DNA of 64,000 nt. Origin: Metellina segmentata (taxonomy: Eukaryota; Arthropoda; Arachnida; Araneae; Tetragnathidae). This document shows positions 22,954-34,063 of this stretch, one piece after another (position 1 is the stretch's first letter; each line of letters begins with the position of its first letter). A model generated the notes under the pieces. It worked only from the letters and a program-made list of their open reading frames with translations. It searched no databases and was not told the DNA's origin. The translations under genes were made by a program, and so were the position numbers. The stretch covers positions 82,439,627-82,503,626 of the forward strand of contig OX375878.1 in assembly GCA_947359465.1 (NCBI GenBank), in the 5' to 3' direction.

Positions 22954-23760
22954 TCTATCTATATAAAAAAAAAGGATGTGTGTATGTATATTTTCTATAC
23001 AAATCGACACCGTTTGTCCAATCCACACCAGATTTGGTACTTTTATACTTTAGAATACTGCAGAAAACGTAGGCTAACTCTTAACCCTCGTTCTATTTGT
23101 CCTAGAGGGCTAAAGACAATTCAAAATCGCCATAGAAATACCATTGAGTTTAATCCGATTGCTTTACGCAGCTTAGGTTATTTTACCAGTGTTAATCGAA
23201 AAACAGTTTTTACCAAGACAAATTAAATTATAATATTTATGTTTTAATTTACTTTTTATTTCTTCCCAAGATGTAAATAAATTATAGATACTTGATTTAT
23301 GAAGAAAGAATATTTTAAAATATTTAATTTTTCATAACTTACATTTCGTAATGGAAAACGAATAGTCAAACGAAAACTCATTGATCATAAAAACGTAATT
23401 TGCAACACGGTATCTGGCAGCACCAGAATTAATGTTTATTTTTTAGTTTTAATTAGAATTTTGTGTTTGCGATGTTGCGGTCCTTTTTTTTTTCATGGAT
23501 CGGAATTTCGTTTCTGTTTGTATCAGAATTAATTCTTATATTTTTAGTTTAATTAAGAATTGTGTTTGCTTATTTGGGTTGACAACTAGATGTTGCGGTC
23601 TTTTTCCAAGATCCAAATTTCATTTCTGTTTGTATTTATGTGTTTCTATAAATTACTTATTGCAGATAATTATTTAGGAGTCATATTTTAATGGTTTATT
23701 TATTTCCTGCTAAATATCAGAAATAGGTAAGTTCTTGGTAGTATGTGTATATTTCAACCA
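22954..23760 (+). mobile_element. Helitron family D, copy 1 (5' end and centre)
   Basis: It starts TCTATCTATATAAAA after a host A. A typical Helitron 5' region follows, with GGATGTGTGTATGTATATTT and CAGATTTGGTACTTTTATAC. The block 23311-23433 (AATTTTTCATAACTTACATT and CTCATTGATCATAAAA) recurs at 25668-25787 in the same orientation. An internal segment with GATGTTGCGGTC occurs twice (about 23470 and 23590). No 3' CTAG end was found before the Tc1 element, so the copy is truncated or interrupted. No Rep/helicase reading frame is recognised. Confidence 0.65.
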
Positions 23761-23869
23761 ACTTTCATTCAATGCACTTTAAGAAGAAAAAAAGGTGCAC
23801 CTAGATGGAATTGTCAGAATGTAATGAAATTTACAAGGTCGGTAGAGTGCATTTTTTATAAATGAATAA

Positions 23870-25180
23870 AATTTGAGTCTGAAATATACAAACTTTATTG
23901 AGAAAAATTCAAAAAAGTGGTCGCATTCAGTAGGACGTATGACCGCCATTGTTCCTAATGCAGCATGCCAAGTGGCAGCCAAGTGCAGCAACCCTTGGTA
24001 GTGCGTCAGAGACTTTTTATGAAATCCTGCAACAGTCCATCCCATGCTGCTTGAACCGTGTCACGTAGTTCCAACAGATTAAGCGCTACGGGTGGAGTGG
24101 TGACATCTCGTCCAATGGCATCCCATACATTCTCGATCGGGGACAGGTCCGGTGAGTGTGCCGGCCATGGTAAAATATCGTTGTGGCGTAGAGTTGAGTC
24201 GTAAAATATCGTTGTCTCTAGAGACGGCAGCAATGTGGGGTCGAGCATTGTCTTGTTGAAAAAGCGGGTGAACCTGGGAGTTCAGGAATTGGAGCGTAAC
24301 TGTCTGTAAAATTCCTTGTATGTAACGCTGGCCTGTCAAATAGCTCGTAACTAATACCAAAGGTGATTTGGCATCACACACAATTGCACCCCACACCATG
24401 ACACGAGGTCTTCTGGACGTGTGACGCTGCACAACAAATCGTGAATCTTGGTGCTGACCACGTTGCCTGCACACACGGATTCGATTGTCGTCTCCACCTG
24501 GATATAGTATGATTCGTCAGTGAATACCACTCGATGCCATTTAGATGCCCCATGTCCGTCTGGGACGGCACCATTCCAGTCTTTGACCTCGATGCAATGC
24601 TGGTAAGGGCAGTTGTCGTAACGGTCTACGGGAGTTTAGTCCCACTTCGTGAAGCCGTCGACAAATGGTGCGATCACTTATTGGATGATCAAGAGAGGTT
24701 CCCACTGTTCGTTGGATGTCTGCAACAGATGCTGTTCGATCAGTACCTGTCCAACAACACGTCGATCCTCTCTCGACCCGGTTTCTCTAGTCCTTCCTGA
24801 GCATGGTTGACGTTGTCATGTTTCTTGTTGTATCCACATTTCTTGTTGTATCCAACAGCGTGGAACAGTAACATCACTACAACCAATATGTTGCGCAATC
24901 CTTCGATTAGACCATCCACCTTCTCGGAGGCCAGATACTCGGCCTCTGTCAAACTCTCCCAATTGCTTACATTGCTGGCGAACTTTTCTCCGAGGCATAA
25001 CTCAATGAGAAACGATGTAACCAACGCAGCAACATGAGTCGAAATGAATTTGCTGCGCTACTGGATGTCCTTTTATCCCCCTGTATGCAGCGTGTTTGAG
25101 AGCTGCTCTGCACGTGACGCATGCTCAAACGATTCTGAAAATTTTTATCGTTTGTATCTCCAACTCAGATGTACCATTCC
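23870..25180 (-). pseudogene. Tc1-like transposon with broken transposase
   Basis: On the minus strand, starting at 24998, a frame gives an N-terminal helix-turn-helix (FDRGRVSGLREGGWSNRRIA, then QHIGCSDVTVPRCW). Other frames carry RFVVQRHTSRRPRVMVWGAI, SPLVLVTSYLTGQRYIQGIL, FQQDNARPHIAAVSRD (second catalytic Asp) and LPWPAHSPDLSPIENVWD (catalytic Glu). It ends about 24006. At least three frameshifts separate the parts, and a TTGTTGTATCCACATTTC duplication near 24824-24858 disrupts the N-terminal half. The approximate ends are imperfect inverted repeats (TGAGTCTGAAATACAAAC-like near 23870 and near 25170). It lies between two copies of Helitron family D. Confidence 0.9.
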
Positions 25181-25194
25181 TCCAAATTTCATTT

Positions 25195-25281
25195 TTAAAG
25201 GATTGATCCCGGACCGTCGTCAATACCCCGTTGTGTTTGCTCTAGTACGACGTTAATTAAAATGACCTTACCTTACCTTAC
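25195..25281 (+). mobile_element. SINE family 1, 5'-truncated insertion h
   Basis: It contains GGATTGATCCCGGACCGTCG, CCCCGTTGTGTTTGCTCTAG and a (CTTAC)n-type tail. It is flanked by CCAAATTTCATTT at 25182-25194 and 25281-25293, a 13-bp target duplication (its last two bases overlap the tail). The flanking host sequence is Helitron-like, so it probably landed inside Helitron family D. Confidence 0.87.
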
Positions 25282-25282
25282 C

Positions 25283-26790
25283 AAATTTCATTTATATCGG
25301 TCTATTCCTTCCAGTTGCAACTTTTTTTTATCTTAAAGTGTATTTGATTCATTCCGTAATGATTTGAATTTTAGTTGAAAGCGAGATGTTTCGGTCATAT
25401 TTAACGTGTATGTGAGGTGTAAGGTATTGAAAACTAATTAAAATATACAAAACAGGCTTTTTAAGTACTTGTGTGTGTACTTGTCTGCATGTTTGAAAAG
25501 TAATCATTATACCCTGGCCTTGAACTCCTGATGTTCGAGAAAATTCCAGCACCCACTCGAATCTTAGATGGTCGTTTTGAAGGAAAGCTAACTTTTAGTT
25601 GACTGTATAAGTATTTCTTTCTTTATTTTACAAGTGATAATCTGCATTTTGGACTAAAGTTCATTATTAAAATATTTAATTTTTCATAACTTACATTTTG
25701 TAGTGAAACAAGGAAACCCCAAACGAAAAACTCATTGATAATAAAAGCATAATTTTGCTACTTGAGATACGGCAAACCAGAATTAAGCTTTCCTTTTATA
25801 AATTTTATTTAGAATCCCGTGTTTGTGTATTTGAGTTAACACAAGGAAATGTTGCGGTCAAATTTGAGAATTATTAAATTTCATAAATAATTATCGTCTT
25901 TATCAATATTTTACAAATGTCTTTTTTCGAATTGCTCTATTTCAGAACACACTCGGGCAGTCAAAATTCGACACTTTGCACAGCTTTCGTTTTCCAGAAT
26001 ACTACATTTTTTCATTGGAATTTCGTTTTTGTTTGCATTTATATGCCTTAGTTTTACCTGTTACAATATATTATATAGGAATTAAAAGATATATTATTCA
26101 GAAATTAATTGCAATAGTTTATTTGCGTCCGAAATAAATTGTAGAAGCCATGAAAAAGTTAAAACAAAGTTTAAAAATATTTCCCGTACAACTTCAATGA
26201 TTGCATTATTCTATGAAAGAAAAGTGATTATTCTAGTTCACTTTTAATCAACATTTAACCATTTTAACCTGAGCAACGCCGGGTAATGAGGAACTTGCAC
26301 GTTTTTTGTTTATATTTTTATATTATAAAAAATGAAAAAATATGATGGAAAGTATATTTTCTTTTTCTACTTTTATAGCCCGGAAAGGTAAAATAAAAAA
26401 ATTGAAAGTTCGCACTATTTACTTCATCTCAAAAACGTTAGTTTTCAAACGTCACTATGCACTATGACGGTTTGTTTACATCTATAGCGACTTTGAAATA
26501 GAAAGAAAAAATAATTTTAATTGATTGTTTAAAAATTAAAAGAGCAAGCAATATGAAATTTCAAAGCGCTAGACAAACGTAAACATTACATCGTGGTGCA
26601 CAATGACGTCACGTAGCGTTTTGAGGTCATGTGCTTTTGCCTTACTTTTCCGTAATTTAAAACTTGAAATTTTAACTAAGCCCATTTGATGGGTTTTAAT
26701 CGTCGTTTTTGAACATTTTGATGATCAATCAATTAATAAAATACAGAAATAAGCATTTTCCTCACTGGTGCAAGTTCCTCATTCAGCTAG
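25283..26790 (+). mobile_element. Helitron family D, copy 2 with intact 3' end
   Basis: It begins with Helitron-type sequence (AAATTTCATTTATATCGGTC) and shares 25668-25787 with copy 1. From 26090 it matches the minus-strand copy at 52959-53170 (GAAGCCATGAAAAAGTTAAA, AAAGTGATTATTCTA). The 3' end reads AACGCCGGGTAAT, then, after a 497-bp insertion, TTCAGCTAG followed by T. CTAG before a host T is the Helitron 3' hallmark. No Rep/helicase frame is present. Confidence 0.75.
26286..26782. mobile_element. MITE inserted inside Helitron family D
   Basis: Perfect 13-bp TIRs GAGGAACTTGCAC (26288-26300) and GTGCAAGTTCCTC (26768-26780) are flanked by AT on both sides. The empty-site sequence is seen in the copy at 52959 (CGGGTTATTCAGCTAG), which confirms the insertion boundaries. 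The interior is AT-rich and non-coding. The superfamily is unknown. Confidence 0.85.
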
Positions 26791-26830
26791 TATATTATAA
26801 ATTAAGGTTTTTGCCTTTTTTTTCGAATAA

Positions 26831-26925
<95 letters not shown>

Positions 26926-27564
26926 CTCTTATGTGGCACGCAAAAAAGACGTTATTTGCTATCGCGTTTTGGCAACACTGTACGATTGTTTGTTTATCAC
27001 AAAGTCCCGTGCATCAATTGAATTTATAGCGTTATCGGATGAAATTTTATTGAAAAAAAAAAAAAGAATTTTAGTTGGGCTTTTGCAGTTAGTTTTTAAT
27101 ATAAATCAAAGAAAGCGGAGGATATTTCCAGGGCCATTTAAAAAACGGTCTTTTTCAGGGCAAATAATTATAGTTCAACAAGACGCTTGCACTACAACTT
27201 TCGGCAACAAACTGAATGAAAAAGTGTCGGTCGTTCGAATGCTGGGGAAATGTACACACAAACAACATGCTGGGTTTTCAATTTCCAAAGCAAAGCTCAC
27301 ATTTCGAGTTAAAATTTACTCGAAGTTTTCATTTGAATTCTGATTTCAGAGGTACTGTATATATTTTCTGTAATACAGCAAATTTAGATTTGAAAAACAT
27401 TTTTTTTGAAACATTATATTTTGTAAACAATCTCTTCTGCTAGGACACATGTCTTCATTGAGGCGAGCGAAACGAGCATAGGTTCGCGCAGCGAACCAAT
27501 GAGGACTGCGAAGCAATCCTCCAGGGGTTGGCGAGCGTTAGCGAGCAGGTGGCGGGCCCCCTAG
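26831..27564 (+). mobile_element. Helitron-like family C, copy 2, with expanded TA microsatellite
   Basis: It starts with TC followed by about 45 TA dinucleotides (26832-26922), then ATTCTCTTATGTGGC. It ends with GGCGGGCCCCCTAG followed by T. The TA run is the normal short 5' TA tract of the family, greatly expanded. The 136-codon frame inside is not a recognised protein and is disrupted in sister copies. Confidence 0.85.
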
Positions 27565-28233
27565 TATATATATAATTCTCTTACGTGGCACGCAAAAAAG
27601 ACGTTATTTGTTTTCGCGTTTTGGCAACATTGTACGATTCTTTGTTTATCCCAAAGCCTCGCGCTTCAATTTAATTTATAGTGTTATCGGATGAAATTTT
27701 ACTGAAAAAAAAATGAATTTTAGTCGAGCTGTTGCAGTAAATAATAGAAATCAAAGAAAACGGAGGATCTTTTCATGGTCATTTAAAAAAAAGGTCCGTT
27801 TCGGGGCAAATTATTATAGTTCAACAAGACGCTTGCATTACAACTTTCGACAACAAACTCAATGAAAAAGCGTGGGTGGCTCGAGTGCTGGGTAAATGTA
27901 CACACAACCAACATGCTGGGTTTTCAATTTCCAAATCAACGCTCACATTTCGAGTCAAAATTTGCTCAAAGTTTCCATTTGAATTCTGATTCCAGAGGTA
28001 CTGTAAATATCTTTTCTGAAAAACAGCATAAAATTTAGGTTTGAAAAATATTTTTTTGGAATATCATATTTTGTAAACAATTCCTTCTGCTAGGACACAT
28101 GTCTTCATTGATGCTAGCGAAGCGAGCATAGGTTCGCGCAGCGAGCATAGGTTCGCGCAGCGAACCAATGAGGATTGCGAAGGAATCCTCTGGTAGTTGG
28201 CGAGCGTGAGCGAGCAGGGGGCGGACCTCCTAG
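27565..28233 (+). mobile_element. Helitron-like family C, copy 3, abutting copy 2
   Basis: It starts directly after the CTAG of copy 2 with TATATATATAATTCTC and lacks the leading TC. It ends GCGGACCTCCTAG followed by T. It carries an internal duplication of GCATAGGTTCGCGCAGCGA near 28130-28160. The head-to-tail arrangement fits read-through or a nested insertion at the 3' end. Confidence 0.85.
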
Positions 28234-28377
28234 TAAATATTTATTTACCTCGGAAACTTTAGTTCTAATATGGGTTGTGAAATCCAACGAATGGCAGCTT
28301 AAAACATGCGTGTGACGAAAATGGGATACTTAAATATAAACTAATTTTAACAAGCAAATTTTACTTCCATTTCTCCG

Positions 28378-28515
28378 TATGTGTGATTCGATTCCTGCCT
28401 ATGTGTCTTTCTCTCCTTTTGTCTCAGTACAACCTTTCCTTGTTTGTGTATGTCCATTACCTGATATTGTGTCTCGTAGCCAAATATGGCCCTTGCGTCA
28501 TAAAACGCAACCTCC
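28378..28515 (+). mobile_element. tRNA-derived SINE family 2, copy
   Basis: A B-box-like GATTCGATTCCTGCC is followed by the family body. The 3' end GCCAAATATGGCCCTTGCGT and CATAAAACGCAACC is shared with copies near 29883, 39525 and 60935. Confidence 0.7.
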
Positions 28516-28629
28516 CCTCCATATATGTATGGGAAGCAGCATCTATAAAGAATTCTATTATGTGCATATATATTACTACTTGTTCGAGATAAGACACCCA
28601 GTCATAAAGAAGTTCTGCAAGTAGAAAGT

Positions 28630-28917
28630 TTGATTTACGTCGGACCGGAGCAACACAAAGTACCATTGGCGACTATCTGGAAAGATTTTTTGGTAACACC
28701 TCATAATTTTGAGCCACGGTCAGATGAATAGGTCAACACCCGAGTTGGTACCACACTCTCTAAACTTCCACAACACGCCACTGTGAGAACATTTGAGTCT
28801 ACGGCAGAATAAACATGCTACGTATACAACCATCTTAAGATGAGTGGAGTTTCGGAGATTGAAACCCCCTAATTGTGAATACGACACTCTACTGATTGAG
28901 CTACCACGGCCCCGATA
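28630..28917 (-). mobile_element. SINE family 1, copy i with a third tRNA-like head
   Basis: On the minus strand the head is GTGGTAGCTCAATCAGTAGA followed by GTGTCG and the B-box-like GGGTTTCAATCTCC. The pair GCTC/GAG(T) resembles a tRNA D-arm. The body (CTCACAGTGGCGTG, AGAGAGTGTGGTACC, CATCTGACCGTGG) and 3' end (GTGTTGCTCCGGT) are those of SINE family 1. Confidence 0.8.
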
Positions 28918-29045
28918 AAGGGGTCTGATTTCTACCTGGGAGCATTTCTCTTTTCTATGTCAATAAAGATTTTCTATCGGGTGTATGCTGATTTACGTGA
29001 CGTTGTTTGGTGCAGCTAGGCCTTTGTACCATAAAATTCATAAAT
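28918..29045 (+). mobile_element. SINE family 2 fragment
   Basis: It contains CTGATTTCTACCTGGGAGCA, then TTTCTCTTTTCTATGTC and GACGTTGTTTGGTGCAG, ending near CATAAAATTCATAAA. The pattern matches the copies at 10325 and 39525. Confidence 0.6.
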
Positions 29046-29232
29046 ACTACAAACCAAGTCCTAAAGGATTCATGAAAAATTTCTATCTGAAAATTTTAGC
29101 TGTGTCTTTTTATTCCAATTTGTATGTTTATTGATATTATTTTATGATATTTTCCAAGCATCCCGGGTTATAGGCGCAATGATGCTGATGATTGTCTCTA
29201 TGCAAAAAAATTTTTAATGTTTCGTTGCGTGT

Positions 29233-29876
29233 GTATATATATATATATATAATTATCTTACTTGTCGCCCAAAAAAAACGTTATTTATAATCGCGTTTTG
29301 GCAACACAGTACGATTGTTTGTTTACCACGAAGCCTCGCGCCTCAATTGAATTTATAGCGTTATCGGATAGATTTTTATTGAAAAAAATGAATAATTATA
29401 GTTTATTGCACTACTTTCTTTCAAATTGTCAAATACAAGGGCTCTTTTCAGTGTCATTTATTCAACAGCCATTTTTAGGACCGACAAATAGTTGAACAAA
29501 ACGCTTGCACTACAACTTTCGACAACAAACTCAATGTAAAAGTTTATGGGTGGCTCGAGTGCTGGTGTAATGTACACACGAAAAACATGTTGTGTATTCG
29601 ATTTCCACAACAGCGCTCGCATTTCGAGTCAAAATTTGCTCAAAGTTTTCATTTGAATTCCAAATTGTTCGAGTTCTGATTCCAGAGGTAGTGTATAAAT
29701 TTTCTGTGATGCAACAAATTTATATTTAAAAAATACTTTTTTTGGAATATCATATTTTTTGTAAACAATCCTTTCCACTAAGACACATGTCTTCACCGAG
29801 CAAGGCTCGCGCAGCAAACCAATGAGGATTGTAAAGCAACCCTCTGGAGGTTTACGAGCAGGGGTCGGGCCCCTAG
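29233..29876 (+). mobile_element. Helitron-like family C, copy 4 (diverged)
   Basis: The 5' TA run and AATTATCTTACTTGTCGC, the central CAACACAGTACGATTGTTTG, and a 3' end GGTCGGGCCCCTAG followed by T identify the family. This copy is the most diverged, with small deletions in the hairpin region. Confidence 0.85.
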
Positions 29877-29882
29877 TATATT

Positions 29883-29953
29883 GATACTGTCTGTCTCCTC
29901 TTTGGCGCAGCTTGGCCAAAATATGACTTTAGCGGCATAAAATCCAACCAACC
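29883..29953 (+). mobile_element. SINE family 2, 3' fragment
   Basis: GGCGCAGCTTGGCCAAAATA and CATAAAATCCAACCAACC match the 3' end of SINE family 2. Confidence 0.6.
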
Positions 29954-30121
29954 TTCCTGTGGATTGTTGTTTTTGGAGCTTAATGGCTCAAGGCCATATT
30001 TGACGAAACTGTCCCAAACAAGACATGTCAAGTGATGAACATGCACTCGTAAGGAAATGTTTTCTGATACAGATCAGCGAAATACATCTAGAGGGTGAAT
30101 CCACCCTGCGTCATCTACAAC

Positions 30122-30175
30122 TCATAGGTTGCTGGCGCAGTGGGAAAAGCCACTAACCCATCGACCCAAACCTTG
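30122..30175 (+). mobile_element. Possible SINE family 2 head fragment
   Basis: TTGCTGGCGCAGTGGGAAAA contains a good A box (TGGCGCAGTGG) but no B box follows, so it is probably a head-only relic. Confidence 0.4.
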
Positions 30176-30349
30176 CTGCGTATTTATCGTACTTTTTAAT
30201 AAGGTCATAAATTAACTGCCTCATCGGAAAATTTCGAATTCGGGATGCAAAATATCCTGGAGATGCATTACTTTTGCCATTTTTAATCACTCGAAGAAAC
30301 TTGCCGAAGCGGAATGCATAAATGCATAAAATATACAACTCGAGAACCC

Positions 30350-30905
30350 GTGTATATGGACATAGGAGAGAAAATTAAGCGTATGAGGGAATCTAAATTG
30401 GAAATTACGGAGTCAGCCCGCCTCAGAGAGAGAAAACGGTCGAAATTTGGCCCATGGGCAAACAGAGAAAATTCAATTTAATGCCCGGCTTCGACGAAAA
30501 AGTGGATTTCTGAATGTTATTTTCTGGATATTTTCAATTCCTCCTTTCCTAAGAGGATTTTCCGGATTAAATTTCCTGTAATGCACTTCCTTATTATTTT
30601 TACTTCGACGTTTCCGCCGAAAATTACGAATTTCGAGTTTGATGGATGCGGAGCGAAGTGAGTTGTTGCGATCCTTCTCGACTCGAATGCCGCGACGAAC
30701 TGGTTCGGTTTGGGAAATAGTACGTTATTTTTGTTTCCGTAGTGGCATCGGAGAAACCTGACGCCACTCGATAACTGCGTGGAATTGGGGCGTTTTAGAG
30801 CTTCTGTTATTGGTGGATTTTTAAATTTCTGAAATTTAAGTATTATATAACTGGAAGGTGTTTGAAGCTGCTTATTGTGCCAGGATTTGAATAAAATATG
30901 CAACC
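30350..30905. other. CpG-richer unique island, candidate regulatory DNA
   Basis: Complex, CpG-containing sequence with no recognised repeat. The 128-codon minus frame at 30517-30903 has no recognisable domain. It could be non-coding regulatory sequence. Confidence 0.3.
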
Positions 30906-31485
30906 TTCACATATTTAACGCGAAAACTGAGTCCCTGCGAAAAATCGAATGTTTTTATTGGATTTCTTCACAACACGAATCTTCATAATCCATAGAATAG
31001 GAACATTTAGGCACGGAGTTAATTTATGAAGAGTATTAACTCATACATAATGTTACAGTCTTTCGCTGATACCTAGATTTTACTAGAATCCTTTCAGCAT
31101 TATTTCATTAAAGATTTACATTTCAGTAACATATCTGAAATTTTTTGTACTATCTTGTCTTAGAATCGGTATGTTTGCAGGTGCTCGTATAATTAGCAAT
31201 CAATAAAAATCGAAAAATCAATAAAATCGTAGATGAAACTTTTTGTAATACCATAGGTCTAGGCTGGAAAGTATCTGAAGAGTAATTTCAAATTACGGAA
31301 TACAAGGCCAAATCTACGAACACATTTGTACATAGTCATGAAAATCTATTGTTTGTTTTCAAACTTTTTTGTCCACCACTGTAATTTTCCACGAGACTTT
31401 TTTTGGGAATCGTCCAATCTTTACCGTTATTTCCATTCCAGAAAAACGAGATGACTAGGTTCAATGCTCTTTATCTTCCTGGTTA
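30906..31485. other. AT-rich unique DNA, nothing recognised
   Basis: No structure was noticed before the palindrome array. Confidence 0.45.
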
Positions 31486-31692
31486 TTGTCTCGAGGAAGT
31501 ATCTCGTCATTAGCAAAGCTGACTATCTCATGGACGAGATATCTCGTCATTCGAGGAAATCTGACCTGATATCTTAATCTAGTCAACATAAAAATATCGG
31601 CAATATCTTGATGACTAGATATCTCGTCATTATCAAAATGTTTCAGACCTTGATGGACGAGATATCTCGTCGAAACGACTTGGAGGGTTAAG
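31486..31692. repeat. Palindrome-array repeat E, copy with four palindromes
   Basis: Perfect copies of the 16-bp palindrome GACGAGATATCTCGTC lie at 31533-31548 and 31656-31671. A one-mismatch copy (GACTAGATATCTCGTC) is at 31613-31628 and a degenerate one is near 31495-31508. The repeat ends GAAACGACTTGGAGGGTTAA. Spacing (about 40, 80 and 43 bp) closely matches the copy at 60040. Confidence 0.9.
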
Positions 31693-31699
31693 AACGTGT

Positions 31700-33464
31700 T
31701 AGCAATATTTTCAACAAGTGTCCACATTGATTAAAAACAAGTGCTGCCATTCAAATTATCCCTCCTCTCGAATGCGGTATTACATATAGGTCATGCAGGT
31801 CAATTATGTAATTCCATGTCAATGAAACACAACACGGAACCTTGATGTCTCCAATTTCAACTAAAATTGGTGAGAAAGTATATTCTTTTGGCAGTAAACC
31901 AAATATACAAATAAATTTTTGAAATATTCGTTTGATTTTTATAAAAAATAACGCAAATTGAATATTTGACTTTTGTCTATTTTTTAAACTATTGCAACAA
32001 CTCTTTTTTTAGTATCTTGAGCTATAGCTATGTCACAAATTTTTTTAGTATAACTGAGTTTAACATTTTATGCAACTTGGTCGAATACTTTTCTTTAAAA
32101 ATTTTAAAACTTAATTTTTTTTTAAACCTGCATCCTAAATGTTCTGAAAACTATTGTATGGATTTATATTAGCATAGTATGATCTAAAAGTTTCAGATTA
32201 GAACACTAAAAATATTTTAATTGTTACATTAGGTAATGAATTTCATACCATCTCAAATTACAGTTATGTTAGAATGCTGAACTTAAGTTTATATAAAAGC
32301 CATATGGAAATAAGCTTCTAAATGATGTGCTACAACTTTGATTCTTTTTATAAAAAAAATTTTCAAAGTCAAACTACGTATTTTTATTACTTTTGTAAAT
32401 TTGGAGTTGGAACACTTGCTAGATTTAGAAACTAGTATTTTATAATTCAGCCTTTCATTTATGGTTAGCCACACCTTTATTTGATTAGCCTGGACCATAA
32501 AATTAGCTCTAATCTAATACAAATTCCAATTCCACATTAAAAATCCAAGATAAAAAAATACTTGACTTTTAAACCTTTTCAATAGAAAGTTTAAGTTATA
32601 GCATATACAATTGTTTCATAACCTTTTTGAAATAAACTTGAGTAATGCTTTCTAACATAAGAGTAACTCGAGGTCGTACGAAATGTGTTCACTAATGTAA
32701 CACAACTTTTTCTATTCAATTCGGGTTATTTTTTCAAGTTTTTCATTACCTTTAATTAGAAAAATAATGTTGATATGCATCTCATATTTTTACTTTATTT
32801 CCCTAATGAGGCTACAAATATACTCAATTTTATTGAAATCCGAAAATGTCAAGTTGAAAATAATACTGACTGCGTTGATTTGACCTATAATGACCCATAT
32901 CTTTAAAATCATTGCGCATTTTTAAGATAAACATTATTTCTATAGTCTAATTAGTCCCCAGAAAGAAAAAAAAGAAAGTAAAGTAACAAAAACTATTATT
33001 TTTATTTTCCATGTTTACATTTATTTCCTTCTTCTCATTAAGCCTGATGAAAACAGTTTCTCATACATCATAAGATACTTTTTTTATCATCTGCCATCAT
33101 TGTTGGAGCATCATGTCCGTTTTCGGACCATTAACTACAAAACCCACACCATCGGTTACCTAATAGAAGGATTGAAATTAAGCTCAAAAAAATATACAGC
33201 TCCTCTTGAAAACAATAGGAAAATATTATTCTCTATCTTGTGCAAGACACTTTTTTAAAATAAATACATTTTGTAGGCATTAAATTCTTTAGCATTTTAA
33301 CTAATCATTTCATATGTTGGTATTCAATTTTCTGGGTCCTGGATTTTCTTAATCCTCTTAGTGTCAAGTCTGGGTATATAATGTAGTATTGCTTATACCC
33401 TTCATTGCTTCATCCCGCACGTGATGACTAATTAACCACATCTATTGGTTGAATGTATCCTAGG
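31700..33464. other. AT-rich unique DNA, nothing recognised
   Basis: Long A/T-rich stretch. The short open frames show no domain, and no repeat-family match was noticed. Confidence 0.5.
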
Positions 33465-33778
33465 TAGGTAGGTATTTTAATTAAAGTCGTACTGGAGCAA
33501 CACAACGGGCTATTGTCGATGGTCCGTATCAAAAATCGAAGCGAAAGATCAGAGGACGATACCACGTAATTTTTAACCACGGTCAGATGACGAGGTCACG
33601 TCTGAACTAGCACCCCATTCTCTAAGCTTCCAAACCACGCCAACTTGAAGACATATAAGGCCATGACAGATTTAACTTGCGACAACCTCCTTTGTACGCT
33701 ACGGTCTTTGGGTGGATTAGAACTCGCAACCCTCCGGTTACTAGTTCGTTACTCTTCCAACCGGGCAACCGCGGCCCG
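33465..33778 (-). mobile_element. SINE family 1, full-length copy j
   Basis: This copy has the standard head on the minus strand (TTGCCCGGTTGGAAGAGTAA, then GCGAGTTCTAATCC), followed by the whole body. It ends GCCCGTTGTGTTGCTCCAGT and a TTAATTAAAATACCTACC tail. It is a useful reference copy for the commonest head type. Confidence 0.9.
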
Positions 33779-34063
33779 CAAGAATCCTTGGAAGATTCCA
33801 TTGGTCGAGAAGGTGAAAACTGGTTGGAAACGATGCAAGGAAGACTGCAAAACGGATGTGTCTTCTCTGAATTGACATCAATGTGCGTAATGGTGGTAAA
33901 ATTGCGAGGTATCGCTTTTGCCACTAAAATACACAGAGCTACTGAATTACCCCATTCATAAGTCAAAAATGCGGAAAGAATTCTAGGAACGATTGCAATG
34001 GTCAAAAAAGTGAAAATGGTTCGTAGTCATGCAGGGAAGACTGCGGGTTGCAGAACGGATGTA

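Noticed and set aside
26709..27343. Open frames of 106 and 136 codons over the TA microsatellite and Helitron copy 2
   Set aside because: One reads Tyr-Ile repeats from (TA)n. The other is disrupted in the sister copies at 2772, 27565, 29233 and 34064.
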